A stretch of DNA of 64,000 bases from Natronospirillum operosum (GTDB lineage Bacteria > Pseudomonadota > Gammaproteobacteria > Pseudomonadales > Natronospirillaceae). The stretch spans positions 1 through 64,000 of the forward strand of contig NZ_SRMF01000004.1 in the NCBI RefSeq assembly GCF_004768465.1, written 5' to 3'. Below the pieces are notes generated by a model that saw nothing but the letters and a program-made list of their open reading frames with translations, was not told the origin of the DNA and did not search any database. Made by a program: the position numbers and the translations under genes. Shown one piece after another: positions 36,486-46,702 of this stretch. How positions within the stretch are numbered: the stretch's first letter is position 1; the number at the start of each line of letters is the position of its first letter.

Positions 36486-39200
36486 ATGTTTACCCAACTC
36501 GCAAAGCTTATTGTCGGGAGCAAGAACGAACGAGAAGTAAAGCGCCTGCGCAAGACTGTCCATAAAATCAATGCGTTGGAAGAGGGCCTGCAGGCGCTCA
36601 GCGATGCTGATCTGCAGGCCAGGACTCCCGAGCTCAAGAAGCGCCTGGCAGAAGGCGCAACACTGGAAGACCTGTTGCCGGAAGCCTTTGCCGTCTGCCG
36701 TGAGGCGAGTCGTCGCGTCATGGGCATGCGGCACTTTGATGTACAGCTCATCGGTGGCATGGTGCTGCACCAGGGCAAGGTAGCCGAGATGAAAACCGGG
36801 GAAGGCAAAACCCTGGTGGCGACCTTGCCGGTGTATCTGAATGCACTGGATGGCGAGGGAGTGCATCTGGTCACGGTCAATGACTATCTGGCCGCCCGTG
36901 ATGCCGACTGGATGCGCCCGCTGTATGAATTTCTGGGTCTGACTGTGGGGGTGGTGCGCAGCCAGCAGCCGCCGGAAGAAAAGCGTGCTGCCTATCAAGC
37001 CGACGTGACCTACGGCACCAACAATGAAATGGGTTTTGACTACCTGCGCGACAACATGGCCTTCCGACCGGAAGATCGCTATCAGCGCGGACATGTCTTT
37101 GCCATCGTCGATGAGGTGGATTCCATCCTGATCGACGAGGCGCGAACACCACTGGTCATCTCTGGCCCGGCGGAAGACAGCTCCGAACTCTATACTACGC
37201 TCAACAAACTGGTGCCACGTCTGGAGCAACAGGTACTGGATGAAAACGGTGAAATCGAGAAGCCCGGTGATTTCACCGTGGACGAGAAGGACCGTCTGGT
37301 CGAGCTCACCGAGCAGGGTCATGAGCATCTGGAACAGTTGCTGATCGAACAGGAACTGCTGGGTGAGGGCGAGTCTCTGTACGCCCCCAATAATCTGGGT
37401 CTGCTGCACCATGCCACGGCGGCGCTGCGCGCGCACAACCTGTTTCACCGCGATGTGCATTATCTGGTACAGGACGATCAGGTCCTGATCGTGGATGAGC
37501 ATACCGGCCGTACCATGCCCGGTCGACGCTGGAGCGAAGGCCTGCATCAGGCCGTTGAAGCCAAGGAAGGGCTGCAGGTGCAGCGCGAAAACCAGACCCT
37601 GGCCTCCACCACCTTCCAGAACTATTTTCGTCTCTACGACAAGCTGGCCGGCATGACCGGTACGGCGGATACCGAAGCCTTCGAACTGCGGCAGATCTAT
37701 GGTCTGGATGTGGTGGTCATTCCGACCAACAAGCCGATCGCCCGGGTCGACAACAATGACCTGGTCTATCTGACCGAAGAAGAGAAATACGAAGCGGTTA
37801 TCGCCGACATCAAGACCACGGTGGAGCAGCAGCGGCCCGTGCTGGTGGGCACGGCGTCGGTCGAGGCCTCGGAGCGTATCTCGGAAGCCTTGAACACGGC
37901 CGGTCTGAAGCACAATGTGCTGAACGCCAAGAACCACGCCAACGAAGCCCAGATCATTGCCGAAGCCGGGCGCCCGGGCGCCATTACCATTGCCACCAAC
38001 ATGGCCGGTCGCGGTACGGATATTGTGCTGGGTGGCAACTGGGAGGCTGAAGCCAGGCAACTGGACAACCCCAGTGAGGAGCAGGTGGCGGCCATCAAGG
38101 CCGACTGGGACAAACGCAACTCGGCGGTTATCGAAGCCGGCGGGCTGCACATCATCGGTACCGAGCGTCATGAATCCCGTCGTATAGACAACCAGCTGCG
38201 TGGTCGTGCCGGCCGTCAGGGTGACCCGGGTTCATCGCGTTTCTACCTGTCGCTGGAAGATCCCTTCATGCGCATCTTCATGTCTGATCGCATGAAGTCC
38301 ATGATGCAGAATCTGGGCATGGACAAGGGCGAAGCACTGGAAGCCCGCATGGTGTCCAATGCCATCGAGAAGGCCCAGCGCAAGGTGGAGAACCGCAACT
38401 TCGATATCCGCAAGCAGTTGCTGGAATATGACAACGTGGCCAATGACCAGCGTATGGTCGTGTATGCCCAGCGCAACGAGTTCATGGTGTCCGAAGATCT
38501 CACCGAGATGCTGGAAGCCATCCGTGCCGACGTGGTGCATGACGTCATTGATGATTTCATTCCGCCGGGCAGCCTGCACGAGCAATGGGATGTCAGCGGC
38601 CTGCAGGAACAGATCAAGGCGTCGTTTGCGGTTGATCTGTCGCTGCAGCAATGGATAGACGCTGACGACCATCTGGGCGAACAGGGCCTGCGCGACCGTA
38701 TTCTCGAAGCCATTGCAGAGCGTTATCGGGAGAAGTCGGAAGTGGCCGGCCCGGAAGCCATGCGTCGCTTTGAAAAGCAGGTCATGCTGCAGGTTCTGGA
38801 CCAGCACTGGAAAGAGCATCTGCATCAGATGGACCAACTGCGCCAGGGCATCCATCTGCGCGGTTATGCGCAGAAGAACCCCAAGCAGGAATACAAGAAG
38901 GAAGCCTTTGCCCTGTTCCAGGAAATGCTGGAATCAGTGAAGCGTGAAACCATTCGCGTATTGTCGCATGTGCAGGTACGCAGCCGCGAAGAAGTGGAAG
39001 AGATGGAGCGCAAGCGGGCCGAGCAGGAGAAGGCAATGCGGGAACTGCAGCGGCGTCAGTCCGAGCTGCGTGAGCAGTTGCAGGCGCAGGGCCAGACTAC
39101 CCCGGCCACCGCCAGTGCGGTGCCAAAGGTGGGTCGCAACGAACCCTGTCCCTGCGGTTCCGGCAAGAAATACAAACACTGTCATGGCAGGTTGAGCTGA
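36486..39200 (+). CDS. secA: Preprotein translocase ATPase SecA
   Basis: 904-residue motor that pushes Sec substrates through SecYEG. Walker A is MKTGEGKT at 102-109, the same numbering as in E. coli; the [15 protein letters not shown] Walker B region, [14 protein letters not shown] and [14 protein letters not shown] follow. The C terminus carries the SecB- and zinc-binding tail [14 protein letters not shown]. The stop overlaps the argJ start by one base. Confidence 0.98.
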   Translation: MFTQLAKLIVGSKNEREVKRLRKTVHKINALEEGLQALSDADLQARTPELKKRLAEGATLEDLLPEAFAVCREASRRVMGMRHFDVQLIGGMVLHQGKVAEMKTGEGKTLVATLPVYLNALDGEGVHLVTVNDYLAARDADWMRPLYEFLGLTVGVVRSQQPPEEKRAAYQADVTYGTNNEMGFDYLRDNMAFRPEDRYQRGHVFAIVDEVDSILIDEARTPLVISGPAEDSSELYTTLNKLVPRLEQQVLDENGEIEKPGDFTVDEKDRLVELTEQGHEHLEQLLIEQELLGEGESLYAPNNLGLLHHATAALRAHNLFHRDVHYLVQDDQVLIVDEHTGRTMPGRRWSEGLHQAVEAKEGLQVQRENQTLASTTFQNYFRLYDKLAGMTGTADTEAFELRQIYGLDVVVIPTNKPIARVDNNDLVYLTEEEKYEAVIADIKTTVEQQRPVLVGTASVEASERISEALNTAGLKHNVLNAKNHANEAQIIAEAGRPGAITIATNMAGRGTDIVLGGNWEAEARQLDNPSEEQVAAIKADWDKRNSAVIEAGGLHIIGTERHESRRIDNQLRGRAGRQGDPGSSRFYLSLEDPFMRIFMSDRMKSMMQNLGMDKGEALEARMVSNAIEKAQRKVENRNFDIRKQLLEYDNVANDQRMVVYAQRNEFMVSEDLTEMLEAIRADVVHDVIDDFIPPGSLHEQWDVSGLQEQIKASFAVDLSLQQWIDADDHLGEQGLRDRILEAIAERYREKSEVAGPEAMRRFEKQVMLQVLDQHWKEHLHQMDQLRQGIHLRGYAQKNPKQEYKKEAFALFQEMLESVKRETIRVLSHVQVRSREEVEEMERKRAEQEKAMRELQRRQSELREQLQAQGQTTPATASAVPKVGRNEPCPCGSGKKYKHCHGRLS

Positions 39201-40420
39201 TGGCTGTTGGCAAGGGCATTGTGACTGATCTGCGTCCGGTGGCCGGCGTGTCGCTGGCGGTGGGTGCTGCCGGCATCAAGAAACCGGATCACAACGACCT
39301 TGCACTGATACACCTGGCCCCGGGCAGTCGTGTGGCCGGCGTCTTTACCCGCAACCGCTTCTGTGCTGCTCCGGTGCATGTGGCTCGGGCACATCTGCAG
39401 GCCCAGGTCGAGTCGGCTCGGGCCCTGCTGATCAACACCGGCAATGCCAATGCCGGCACCGGTGAGCAGGGTCATGCCGATGCGCTGGCCTGCTGTGCTA
39501 CCCTGGCGCAGGCGCTGGGCGTGGCGCCCGAGGCAGTGCTGCCGTTTTCAACCGGCGTGATTGGCGAGTACCTGCCCATGGATCGCATCGAGCCTGTGCT
39601 GCCGCAGTTGGCTGCCGCTGCAGGTGAAGCCGACTGGTACCAGATCGGCGAAGCCATACTGACCACGGATACCCGGCCCAAAGGTCATTCGGTGGTGGTG
39701 CATATCGGCGATCAGGCCGTCACCATTACCGGGGTCAGCAAGGGCTCCGGCATGATCTGCCCCAATATGGCCACCATGCTGGGCTTTGTCTGTACCGACG
39801 CCGAGCTGGAGCAGGCCGATCTGGAAGCCCTGCTGCAGGACACCAACGAACAGAGCTTCAACCGTATTACTGTGGATGGTGACACCTCCACCAATGACGC
39901 CTGCATCATGGCGGCCACCGGGGCTTCCGGAGTGGCTCTGCACCCGGGCTCGGAAGACTGGAACTGTTTCCACAACGCGGTGCAGGAAGTCATGCGCGAA
40001 CTGGCGCTGCAGATTGTGCGCGATGGCGAAGGCGCCAACAAGATGGTCGCCATCAGTGTCCATGGCGCGGCCAGCGTCGATGATGCCCTGACCGTCGCCT
40101 ATACCGTGGCCCACTCGCCACTGGTCAAGACAGCGCTCAGTGCCAGCGATGCCAACTGGGGGCGTATTCTGGCCGCAGTGGGGCGGGCGCCGGTGGCGTC
40201 CCTTGATCTGGACCGGGTGCGCATCGATCTTGATGATATCCCGCTGGTCAAGGAAGGTGGTCGACACCCCGACTATACTGAAGAGCAGGGTGCTGCCCTG
40301 TTTGCCGAATCGCAGTTCACCATCCATATTGATCTGGGGCAGGGAGAGGTCACGGAAACCGTCTGGACGACCGATCTCAGCCATGGCTATGTCAGTATCA
40401 ACGCGGACTATCGAACATGA
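39200..40420 (+). CDS. argJ: Bifunctional ornithine acetyltransferase/N-acetylglutamate synthase ArgJ
   Basis: 406-residue enzyme that moves the acetyl group from N-acetylornithine to glutamate, and in bifunctional forms also uses acetyl-CoA. The precursor self-cleaves before the conserved threonine of MATMLGF (in CPNMATMLGFVCTDA), giving alpha and beta chains. GDTSTNDACIMAATG is present in the beta chain. Placement right after secA is as in Pseudomonas; E. coli lacks argJ. ATG overlaps the secA stop. Confidence 0.96.
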   Translation: MAVGKGIVTDLRPVAGVSLAVGAAGIKKPDHNDLALIHLAPGSRVAGVFTRNRFCAAPVHVARAHLQAQVESARALLINTGNANAGTGEQGHADALACCATLAQALGVAPEAVLPFSTGVIGEYLPMDRIEPVLPQLAAAAGEADWYQIGEAILTTDTRPKGHSVVVHIGDQAVTITGVSKGSGMICPNMATMLGFVCTDAELEQADLEALLQDTNEQSFNRITVDGDTSTNDACIMAATGASGVALHPGSEDWNCFHNAVQEVMRELALQIVRDGEGANKMVAISVHGAASVDDALTVAYTVAHSPLVKTALSASDANWGRILAAVGRAPVASLDLDRVRIDLDDIPLVKEGGRHPDYTEEQGAALFAESQFTIHIDLGQGEVTETVWTTDLSHGYVSINADYRT

Positions 40421-40848
40421 CAGCAACTGCAAGCGAACTGACTCCGACCGTGGTGCGGGTAGCCGTGGGCGTACTGGTGAATGACCAGCGCCAGGTGCTG
40501 ATCGCCCGCCGGGCCGCCCATCAGCATCAGGGTGGCCGTTGGGAGTTTCCCGGGGGCAAGATCGAAGGCAGGGAAAACCTGGCCGAAGCGCTGACACGGG
40601 AATTTGCCGAAGAAGTGGGTCTGGTGCTGGATATCCCGGCTGACCTGGCGCCCTGGCAGGTGATCGAGCACGACTATGGCGACAAGCGGGTATGCCTGGA
40701 AGTCGCCCAGATCGGAGCCTACTCCGGCCAGCCGGAAGGTCGTGAAGGGCAGGAAGTTCGCTGGATGCCGGTGCAGGCGCTGAATCCGGAGGAATTCCCG
40801 GCCGCCAATATCAGCATTATCGAGGCCCTGCAGGCGGACTGCGCCTGA
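40417..40848 (+). CDS. mutT: 8-oxo-dGTP diphosphatase MutT (Nudix)
   Basis: 143-residue Nudix hydrolase that removes 8-oxo-dGTP from the nucleotide pool. The Nudix box fits G-x5-E-x7-RE-U-x-EE-x-G-U in the stretch from GGKIEGRE to REFAEEVGL (near 47-69). No thiamine-phosphate-synthase domain is fused at the C terminus, unlike many Pseudomonas MutT proteins. It overlaps argJ by four bases and converges with yacG, 24 bases away. Confidence 0.95.
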   Translation: MTATASELTPTVVRVAVGVLVNDQRQVLIARRAAHQHQGGRWEFPGGKIEGRENLAEALTREFAEEVGLVLDIPADLAPWQVIEHDYGDKRVCLEVAQIGAYSGQPEGREGQEVRWMPVQALNPEEFPAANISIIEALQADCA

Positions 40849-40872
40849 GCCAGTTGCCCTGCTACGCCTGAT

Positions 40873-41094
40873 CTAGCTGTCCCGGTAACGCCCCATCTCT
40901 TCCGACATCAGTTCATCCTCTGCCGGTTCACCCGGTATCCGGTGGCCTTCGGTCACCCAGTCGCCCAGATCTATCAGATGGCAGCGCTTGCTGCAGAACG
41001 GACGAAAACGGGACGCTGTGGTCCAGGGCACGGTCTTGCCGCAGGTCGGGCAGGGTACGCTGAGGCTGGTGGCTTCGGTGGTGCGGTCAGACAT
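40873..41094 (-). CDS. yacG: DNA gyrase inhibitor YacG (zinc protein)
   Basis: 73-residue zinc-binding protein that inhibits DNA gyrase by binding the GyrB C-terminal region. The four zinc ligands are CPTCG and FCSKRC, with the following HLIDLGDWV typical of the family; the C-terminal acidic tail is rich in Glu. It overlaps the coaE stop by eight bases. In E. coli, zapD lies between yacG and coaE; here it is absent. Confidence 0.95.
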   Translation of the reverse strand: MSDRTTEATSLSVPCPTCGKTVPWTTASRFRPFCSKRCHLIDLGDWVTEGHRIPGEPAEDELMSEEMGRYRDS

Positions 41095-41692
41095 GGTGTT
41101 GAGTTCGCTTTAACAGGGTCTGGTGCAGTTCATCAATGGCCTCTGGCAGGTCTGCTTCGGCGCCTGTATTGTCCACGATCAGGTCAGCGGCCTGCAACCG
41201 TTGTTCGCGCGTCCATTGCTTGGCCATGATGCTGCGCACCAGCGCCTCCGAGTTGCCGTCCCGTTCCACGGTGCGCTCGATCTGCTGTGTTTCGGTGGCA
41301 TCCACCACTATGACCAGGTCGCACATGCGGCTTTGGCCGGTCTCCAGCAGCAGGGGTGAGTCCAGCAACTGATAGGCCGCCTTGCCCTGATTGGACATGA
41401 GCCTCTCGCGGATGAGTTCCCGAATGGCCGGGTGGGTAATGCCCTCCAGCCAAGCCCGCTTTTCATCATCAGGCAGCACATGGTGACGCAGCCAGGCGCG
41501 GTCCAGCGTGCCATCGTCCTGCCGGGCGGCGGGAAAACGACGCACAATGGCCTGATAGGCCGGCCGGCCCGGCTCGACAATGATCCGGGCCAACTGGTCG
41601 GCATCGGTAACAGGTATGCCGTAATGGATGTGCAGGTAGCGGCTGACAACCGATTTACCGGAGCCGATACCCCCTGTCAGGCCTGCAATCAT
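41087..41692 (-). CDS. coaE: Dephospho-CoA kinase CoaE
   Basis: 201-residue kinase for the last step of coenzyme A synthesis. The P-loop is [13 protein letters not shown] at the N terminus. DADQLAR (near 31) and the lid-region Arg residues are as in E. coli. ATG 41692 gives the usual length; a 51-codon upstream extension in the same frame lacks homology. Downstream of pilD and upstream of yacG on the same strand, the arrangement known from Pseudomonas. Confidence 0.96.
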   Translation of the reverse strand: MIAGLTGGIGSGKSVVSRYLHIHYGIPVTDADQLARIIVEPGRPAYQAIVRRFPAARQDDGTLDRAWLRHHVLPDDEKRAWLEGITHPAIRELIRERLMSNQGKAAYQLLDSPLLLETGQSRMCDLVIVVDATETQQIERTVERDGNSEALVRSIMAKQWTREQRLQAADLIVDNTGAEADLPEAIDELHQTLLKRTQHHV

Positions 41693-41732
41693 GGTGTGTC
41701 TGCTCTCGTCATGCCGTGACTGTAGCGGGTTA

Positions 41733-42617
41733 TTACAGCAATGCCCAGTGCAACCAGAGGTTGACCAGAGCCTCTCCCCAAAAGTAGTACACCACGGCGG
41801 CTGCGCAAAGGTAGGGCCCGAAAGCGATCGGCAACTGCCGATCACGGCCGGCCAGCAGCACCATCAGCAGACCCGCCGCCGCCCCCACCAGAGACGCCAG
41901 CAGAATGATGGGGGCCAGCGCTATCCAGCCGAACCAGGCCCCGAAGGCGGCAAACAGCTTGAAATCACCATACCCCATGCCTTCCTTGCCGGTCAGCAGG
42001 CGGAAACCGTGATAGACCGACCACAGTGACAGGTACCCCGCCATGGCGCCGATCACGGCATCCTGCAGGGGTATCGGTGTCAGGCCCAGCAGGCTGGCCA
42101 GCAGGCCGGCCCAGAGCAGGGGCAGGGTGATCTGGTCCGGCAGCAGTTGCGTGTCCAGATCAACAAAGGTGAGGGCGATCAGAGTCCAGACAAAGCCCAG
42201 CCACACCAGCGTCTCCGCGCCCGGTGGCAGTGTCAGGGCAACAGCCAGACTGAGCCCGCCGGTCAGGGCCTCGATCAGCGGATAACGCGCGCTGATGGCC
42301 GTGCCGCACTGGCTGCAGCGGCCGCGCAGGAACAACCAGCTCAGGCAGGGAATGTTCTCGTACCAGCGGATGACATGACCACAGGCCGGGCAACGAGAGC
42401 GCGGCACGGCCAGGTTGAACGGCTCGGCAGCCTCTGCCTCGGGTGTCTCAGCGGCAGTCAGAATGGCACGGGCATCGGTCTGCCACTGACGCTCCAGCAT
42501 GACCGGCAGGCGCAGAATGACCACATTCAGAAAGCTGCCGACCAGCAGCCCCAACAGCAATACACTCCCCAGGTAAAGACTCGGAAAGGCGTTGAGTACT
42601 AACTGCAGGTCTGACAT
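41733..42617 (-). CDS. pilD: Type IV prepilin peptidase/N-methyltransferase PilD
   Basis: 294-residue membrane aspartyl protease that cleaves the leader from PilA-type prepilins and type II secretion pseudopilins and then methylates the new N terminus. The methylase-side zinc loop CPACG...CSQCG (near 76-108) is intact, and the catalytic aspartates are in FVDLDTQLLPD and GMGYGDFKL. Start overlaps the pilC stop. E. coli lacks pilD at this position. Confidence 0.95.
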   Translation of the reverse strand: MSDLQLVLNAFPSLYLGSVLLLGLLVGSFLNVVILRLPVMLERQWQTDARAILTAAETPEAEAAEPFNLAVPRSRCPACGHVIRWYENIPCLSWLFLRGRCSQCGTAISARYPLIEALTGGLSLAVALTLPPGAETLVWLGFVWTLIALTFVDLDTQLLPDQITLPLLWAGLLASLLGLTPIPLQDAVIGAMAGYLSLWSVYHGFRLLTGKEGMGYGDFKLFAAFGAWFGWIALAPIILLASLVGAAAGLLMVLLAGRDRQLPIAFGPYLCAAAVVYYFWGEALVNLWLHWALL

Positions 42618-43825
42618 CAGATGACGGACCCCATCATGAAGATGGGCAGGTACATGGCAATCAGCAGGCCACCCACCACGATGGCCAGGAAGGCCATGAT
42701 AAAGGGTTCGATCATGGCGGTCAGGTTGTCCACCTGATGGTCCACCTCTTCCTCGTAAATGGTGGCGGCCCGACCCAGCATGTCATCCAGCGAACCGGCC
42801 TGTTCGCCAATGGTCACCATCTGCACCAGCATAGGTGGAAAGAGGTCCTGGTTGTTCATCGACTGGTTCAGCTCGGTACCGGACTCCACATCGGTACGCA
42901 CGCGGTTGATGGCTTCGGAAAACACGATATTGCCCGAGGCGCCGGCGGCAGAATGCAGGGCCTCCACCAGTGGCACCCCGGCTGCGAAGGTGGTCGACAG
43001 GGTGCGGGCATAGCGTGCTATGGCCGCGGTGCGGGCCAGCTTGCCGACAATGGGCAAGCGGACCATGAGCCGCTGTACGGACTCCCGGAAGCGTCGGGAC
43101 CGGCGCATGGCCTGGAAAAACAGGGTCAGAGTGCCGACGGTACCGCCCAGCAGATAGAGAATGTTGGCAGCCAGCCAGTCGGACATATTGACCACCATCT
43201 GGGTCAGTACCGGCAAGTCGGCCCCGAAACCCTGAAACATGTCGGCGAACACCGGCACCACGCGCCAGAGCAGCACAATGGTCACGGCAATGGCAAATAC
43301 CAGCACGATAATGGGGTAGGTAAGCGCCTTGCGGATTTTCTTTTTCAGCGCCTCGCCCTTTTCCTTGTACAGCGCGATGCGTGACAGCATGGTCTCCAGA
43401 GACCCGGACTGCTCGCCCGATTCCACCAGGTTGCAGTACAGGTCATCAAAATAATAGCTGTTGGCGCGCAGGGCATCAGCCAGGGTGCCGCCGGCGGCGA
43501 CCCGTTCCTTGATATCCAGCACCAGCTCCCGCATGCGGGGCTTTTCCAGGCCGTTGGCCACGATTTCGAAGGATTTGATCAGCGGCACGCCGGCGCGCAT
43601 CATGGTCGCCATCTGGCGGGTAAAGCCGGCAATGTCTTCCGATTTGATGCGGTTGTTGCCCAGGCTCAGCGGCTGCCGTTTCTTGGCAATCTTGCGTACC
43701 TTGACGCCCTGCTTGCGCAATTCCGCCTTGGCCAGCGCCACATTCTGCTGGTTGACGATGCCCTTGATCGGCTTGCCCTTGCTGTCAGCGCCTTGGTATT
43801 CGAAGGCAATGGTTTTGGTAGCCAT
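42617..43825 (-). CDS. pilC: Type IV pilus inner-membrane platform protein PilC
   Basis: 402-residue member of the GspF family that supports pilin insertion and retraction at the pilus base. Two GspF domains (about 65-190 and 265-390), each with FTRQMATMMRAGVPL- and ARTLSTTFAAGVPL-like repeats and a predicted membrane helix after each. N-terminal segment FEYQGADSKGK is typical. Located two bases after pilB on the same strand. Confidence 0.96.
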   Translation of the reverse strand: MATKTIAFEYQGADSKGKPIKGIVNQQNVALAKAELRKQGVKVRKIAKKRQPLSLGNNRIKSEDIAGFTRQMATMMRAGVPLIKSFEIVANGLEKPRMRELVLDIKERVAAGGTLADALRANSYYFDDLYCNLVESGEQSGSLETMLSRIALYKEKGEALKKKIRKALTYPIIVLVFAIAVTIVLLWRVVPVFADMFQGFGADLPVLTQMVVNMSDWLAANILYLLGGTVGTLTLFFQAMRRSRRFRESVQRLMVRLPIVGKLARTAAIARYARTLSTTFAAGVPLVEALHSAAGASGNIVFSEAINRVRTDVESGTELNQSMNNQDLFPPMLVQMVTIGEQAGSLDDMLGRAATIYEEEVDHQVDNLTAMIEPFIMAFLAIVVGGLLIAMYLPIFMMGSVI

Positions 43826-43827
43826 AG

Positions 43828-45528
43828 TCAGTGTTCCGAAGTCACGCGGTTTATTTCTTCCAGTGAGGTCACGCCCTGGGCTGCTTTCAGCAGGCCGGAG
43901 CGGCGCAGGTCATTGAAGCCCTCACGGCGGAACTGCTCATCCAGTTCGATGGCATTGCCCTCTTCCATGATGATGCGCGACACCGCCGGTGTCATGCGGA
44001 CCACCTCATAGACCCCGACCCGCCCCTTGTAGCCCTTGTTGCAGGCACTGCAGCCCACCGGCTGATACAGCGTGGCCTCTTGCAACAGGGCATCGTCAAA
44101 GCCTTCCTTGCGCAGGGTTTCTTCCGGTATGTCGGCCGGCTTCTTGCACTGGCTGCACAGGCGGCGGGCCAGGCGCTGGGCGATGATCACATTGATGGTG
44201 GTGGCCAGGTTGAACGACGGCACGCCCATATTGAGCAGGCGGGTAAGAGTTTCGGCGGCACTGTTGGTGTGCAGCGTCGACATCACCATGTGGCCGGTCT
44301 GGGCCGCCTTGATGGCAATGGAGGCGGTTTCCAGATCCCGTATTTCGCCGACCATGATGACATCCGGATCCTGGCGCAGAAAGGCGCGCAGAGCCGCCGC
44401 AAAATCCAGCCCTACCTTCGAATTCACGTTGACCTGGTTGATGCCTTCGAGGTTGATCTCCACCGGATCTTCCGCCGTGGAGATGTTCACCCCCTCCTGA
44501 TTGACGATATGGATGCCGGTGTACAGCGAGACCGTTTTGCCCGAACCGGTGGGGCCGGTCACCAGTATCATGCCCTGGGGTTTGGCCAGCGCATCCAGAT
44601 AGAGCTGTTTCTGATCTTCCTCATAGCCCAGCGCATCGATGCCCAGCTTGGCGCTGGACGGGTCCAGTATGCGCAGGACCACCTTTTCGCCGAACAGCGT
44701 AGGCAGGGTGTTCATGCGGAAATCGATTGCCTTGTTGCGCGAAATGCGCAGTTTGATGCGCCCATCCTGCGGCACCCGGCGTTCGGAGATGTCCAGGTTG
44801 CCCAGAATCTTCAGGCGCGCCGTAATCTTGGGCGCGAGCTGTATCGGTGGTTTGGCGGCGGTCTGCAGCACGCCGTCGATACGCAACCGCACCCGGTAGG
44901 CCCGTTCATAGGGCTCGAAGTGCAGGTCCGAGGCACCCTTCTTGATGGCGCTGAGCAGCATCTGCTGCACAAAGCGGACGATGGGGGCATCGTCCGAACC
45001 GGCCATGTCGGTGCGCTCTTCTTCCTGTTTCGAGTCATCGACGACATCAAGCTCTTCGAAGTCGTCATCGTCCAGCCCCGCCAGGGCAGACGGCCCTTCG
45101 TCCGCCGCCTGCTCCAGCCATGCGGCCAGCTTCTCTTCCTCGACCAGAATCGGCTCCGTGGTCAGGCCGGTGGCAAAGCGTATTTCTTCCAGCGCCGCCA
45201 GATTGGTAGGGTCGGACAGCGCTACATACAGCCGGTTGGTGCGCTTGAACAGCGGCAGGGCCCGGTGGTGCTGAATCAGCCTGGCATCGACCAGGTCGCC
45301 GGGCAGCAGCTCACGGTCAAAGGCGTCCAGATCCAGTACCGGAATACCGAATTCTTCGCTGGCCATGATGGCCAGCTCCCGACCGGGTGCCAGCTTGTGC
45401 TGTACCAGATGCGTGACCAGTGGCGTTTTATCTCTGGTGGCGGTTTTCTGCGCATCCCTGAGACCGTCCGCAGTGAGAATGCCCCGGTCGACCAGGCGCT
45501 TGCCCAGTCCGGACAGTACTGTGGTCAT
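43828..45528 (-). CDS. pilB: Type IV pilus extension ATPase PilB
   Basis: 566-residue GspE-family ATPase that powers pilus extension. The N-terminal GspE-II region (about 20-160) is followed by the ATPase core with Walker A ILVTGPTGSGKT, an Asp box GEIRDLET and a His box. The tetracysteine zinc motif reads CSQCKK then CSACNK. From ATG 45528 the length equals that of Pseudomonas aeruginosa PilB. The ribosome binding site is weak (AAAGAA). Confidence 0.96.
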   Translation of the reverse strand: MTTVLSGLGKRLVDRGILTADGLRDAQKTATRDKTPLVTHLVQHKLAPGRELAIMASEEFGIPVLDLDAFDRELLPGDLVDARLIQHHRALPLFKRTNRLYVALSDPTNLAALEEIRFATGLTTEPILVEEEKLAAWLEQAADEGPSALAGLDDDDFEELDVVDDSKQEEERTDMAGSDDAPIVRFVQQMLLSAIKKGASDLHFEPYERAYRVRLRIDGVLQTAAKPPIQLAPKITARLKILGNLDISERRVPQDGRIKLRISRNKAIDFRMNTLPTLFGEKVVLRILDPSSAKLGIDALGYEEDQKQLYLDALAKPQGMILVTGPTGSGKTVSLYTGIHIVNQEGVNISTAEDPVEINLEGINQVNVNSKVGLDFAAALRAFLRQDPDVIMVGEIRDLETASIAIKAAQTGHMVMSTLHTNSAAETLTRLLNMGVPSFNLATTINVIIAQRLARRLCSQCKKPADIPEETLRKEGFDDALLQEATLYQPVGCSACNKGYKGRVGVYEVVRMTPAVSRIIMEEGNAIELDEQFRREGFNDLRRSGLLKAAQGVTSLEEINRVTSEH

Positions 45529-46001
45529 GAAAGTTCTTTTGTTGTCAGCTGCATTGTCGATCCATTGTAACAGGACTGAGAGGCACAACCAGACGCCGGG
45601 GCGGGACCCAGTTCACAGTCCTGGCATTTGCAGAACGGCTGCGCGGCATGCAGTCGCGGCCCTTGCAGAGTCGGTTGAAGCCGATACACTGTACCATGAG
45701 TTCGCACTATATTCCTGCCGTTGGTGCGAGCTACAGGGATGTTCGGTACCAGGGTGTGGGCTTTGCGGTTGGCAGAATATCCAGAGTCGCTGCTGCTTGT
45801 GAACGGGTGATCAAATCGGCGCCGTGATGCCGTGCTTAGTGCTCCAGTTCACAAAACGGAGAATCCGCAAGCCCTAATCGGGGGTGCGGTGTAGCGGGTC
45901 TGCAGGAACTAGGGTAGTTTTTTGACTGCACGGTTCCGGGGAATTCCTGCCAGAGCTCGGTACCGGATGACACAAGTACGATAACCGATGGAGAAATCGA
46001 C
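45529..46001. other. pilB-pilA divergent intergenic region
   Basis: This 473-base stretch holds the promoters of pilA and of the pilBCD operon. A 43-codon frame at 45696-45827 lacks a ribosome binding site. No canonical sigma-54 site (TGGCAC-N5-TTGC) was found at a usual distance from pilA. One weak match with GG at 45753-45754 and GC at 45765-45766 has the correct 10-base spacing but lacks the conserved CAC, and would give a leader of more than 200 bases. A TTGACT at 45922 lacks a good -10. I see no RNA gene. Confidence 0.55.
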
Positions 46002-46532
46002 ATGAATGTACAACAAAAGGGTTTCAGCTTGATTGAACTGATGATCGTGGTTGCGATCATCGGTATTCTGGCGGCGATAGCCATTCCGCAGTATCAGAAT
46101 TATATTGCTCGTTCGCAGTTTTCAGAATCCCATGCCGTACTGGGTGGTGCCAGGATCGCCATTCAGGAAGACCTGGGCCGGGGCAACACGATCGACGACG
46201 CGTCCGATTCGGATGGTCTTGACGACAGCAACGATGACGTTGATCGCCTGGGTATCAATACCGAAGGCACCTACGGGATGCTGACGGAGTTCGCTACTGT
46301 TGGTGACATTGATGACCCGGATGCCGATGTTCATTTTACGGTGACCTACACCTTTGCTGCTGGTGATGATACTACCGCGAGTCCGCAGATTTCCGGCGGT
46401 GATGTGAACTATGTGTATATTGTGCGTGGCGAACCGACCGTCAATGGTGATGAAAGAGCCAGTGGCAGATGGTTCTGCTGGACTGACGTCGAAGAGCAAT
46501 TCGCTTCCGAGTGTGAGCAAGAACACACTTAA
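46002..46532 (+). CDS. pilA: Type IV major pilin PilA
   Basis: 176-residue type IVa prepilin. The leader MNVQQKG is cleaved by PilD before Phe8, and the mature N terminus [16 protein letters not shown] has the conserved Glu5. The hydrophobic helix forms the pilus core. The head domain is strikingly acidic, with runs of Asp near 55-75 and few basic residues, and ends with a Cys pair ([13 protein letters not shown]) that can form the usual disulfide loop. A strong terminator follows, so it is probably a single-gene transcript, as expected for a major pilin. Confidence 0.95.
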   Translation: MNVQQKGFSLIELMIVVAIIGILAAIAIPQYQNYIARSQFSESHAVLGGARIAIQEDLGRGNTIDDASDSDGLDDSNDDVDRLGINTEGTYGMLTEFATVGDIDDPDADVHFTVTYTFAAGDDTTASPQISGGDVNYVYIVRGEPTVNGDERASGRWFCWTDVEEQFASECEQEHT

Positions 46533-46599
46533 TAGTGGTCTTCCTGTAGGGGCGCTTGATTGGGAGTGAAGTCACTCCGAGTATTGCTTCGACCCACAG

Positions 46600-46638
46600 A
46601 AACCCCGATTCACCGAAGGTGAGTCGGGGTTTTTTTAT
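46600..46638 (+). terminator. Intrinsic terminator of pilA
   Basis: AAACCCCGATTCACC (46600-46614) pairs with GGTGAGTCGGGGTTT around a three-base loop, with one G-U pair, followed by a run of T. In the other direction the same hairpin, preceded by T on one side, could also serve nadC. Confidence 0.9.
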
Positions 46639-46702
46639 TGCAGGAATGATGTCTGCCGCGACTCATACTGCTGTACAAACTGGTCGGCGGCCGCCCAGCG
46701 CC

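Noticed and set aside
36423-38171. 582-codon open frame antisense to secA
   Set aside because: It results from GC-biased third positions of secA; composition is unlike a real protein and it has no ribosome binding site or neighbours.
45753-45766. Possible sigma-54 promoter for pilA
   Set aside because: Only the GG and GC dinucleotides and TTGC match; the CAC of TGGCAC is missing and the leader would exceed 200 bases.
45696-45827. 43-codon frame between pilB and pilA
   Set aside because: No ribosome binding site, no recognisable features and it lies in a promoter region.
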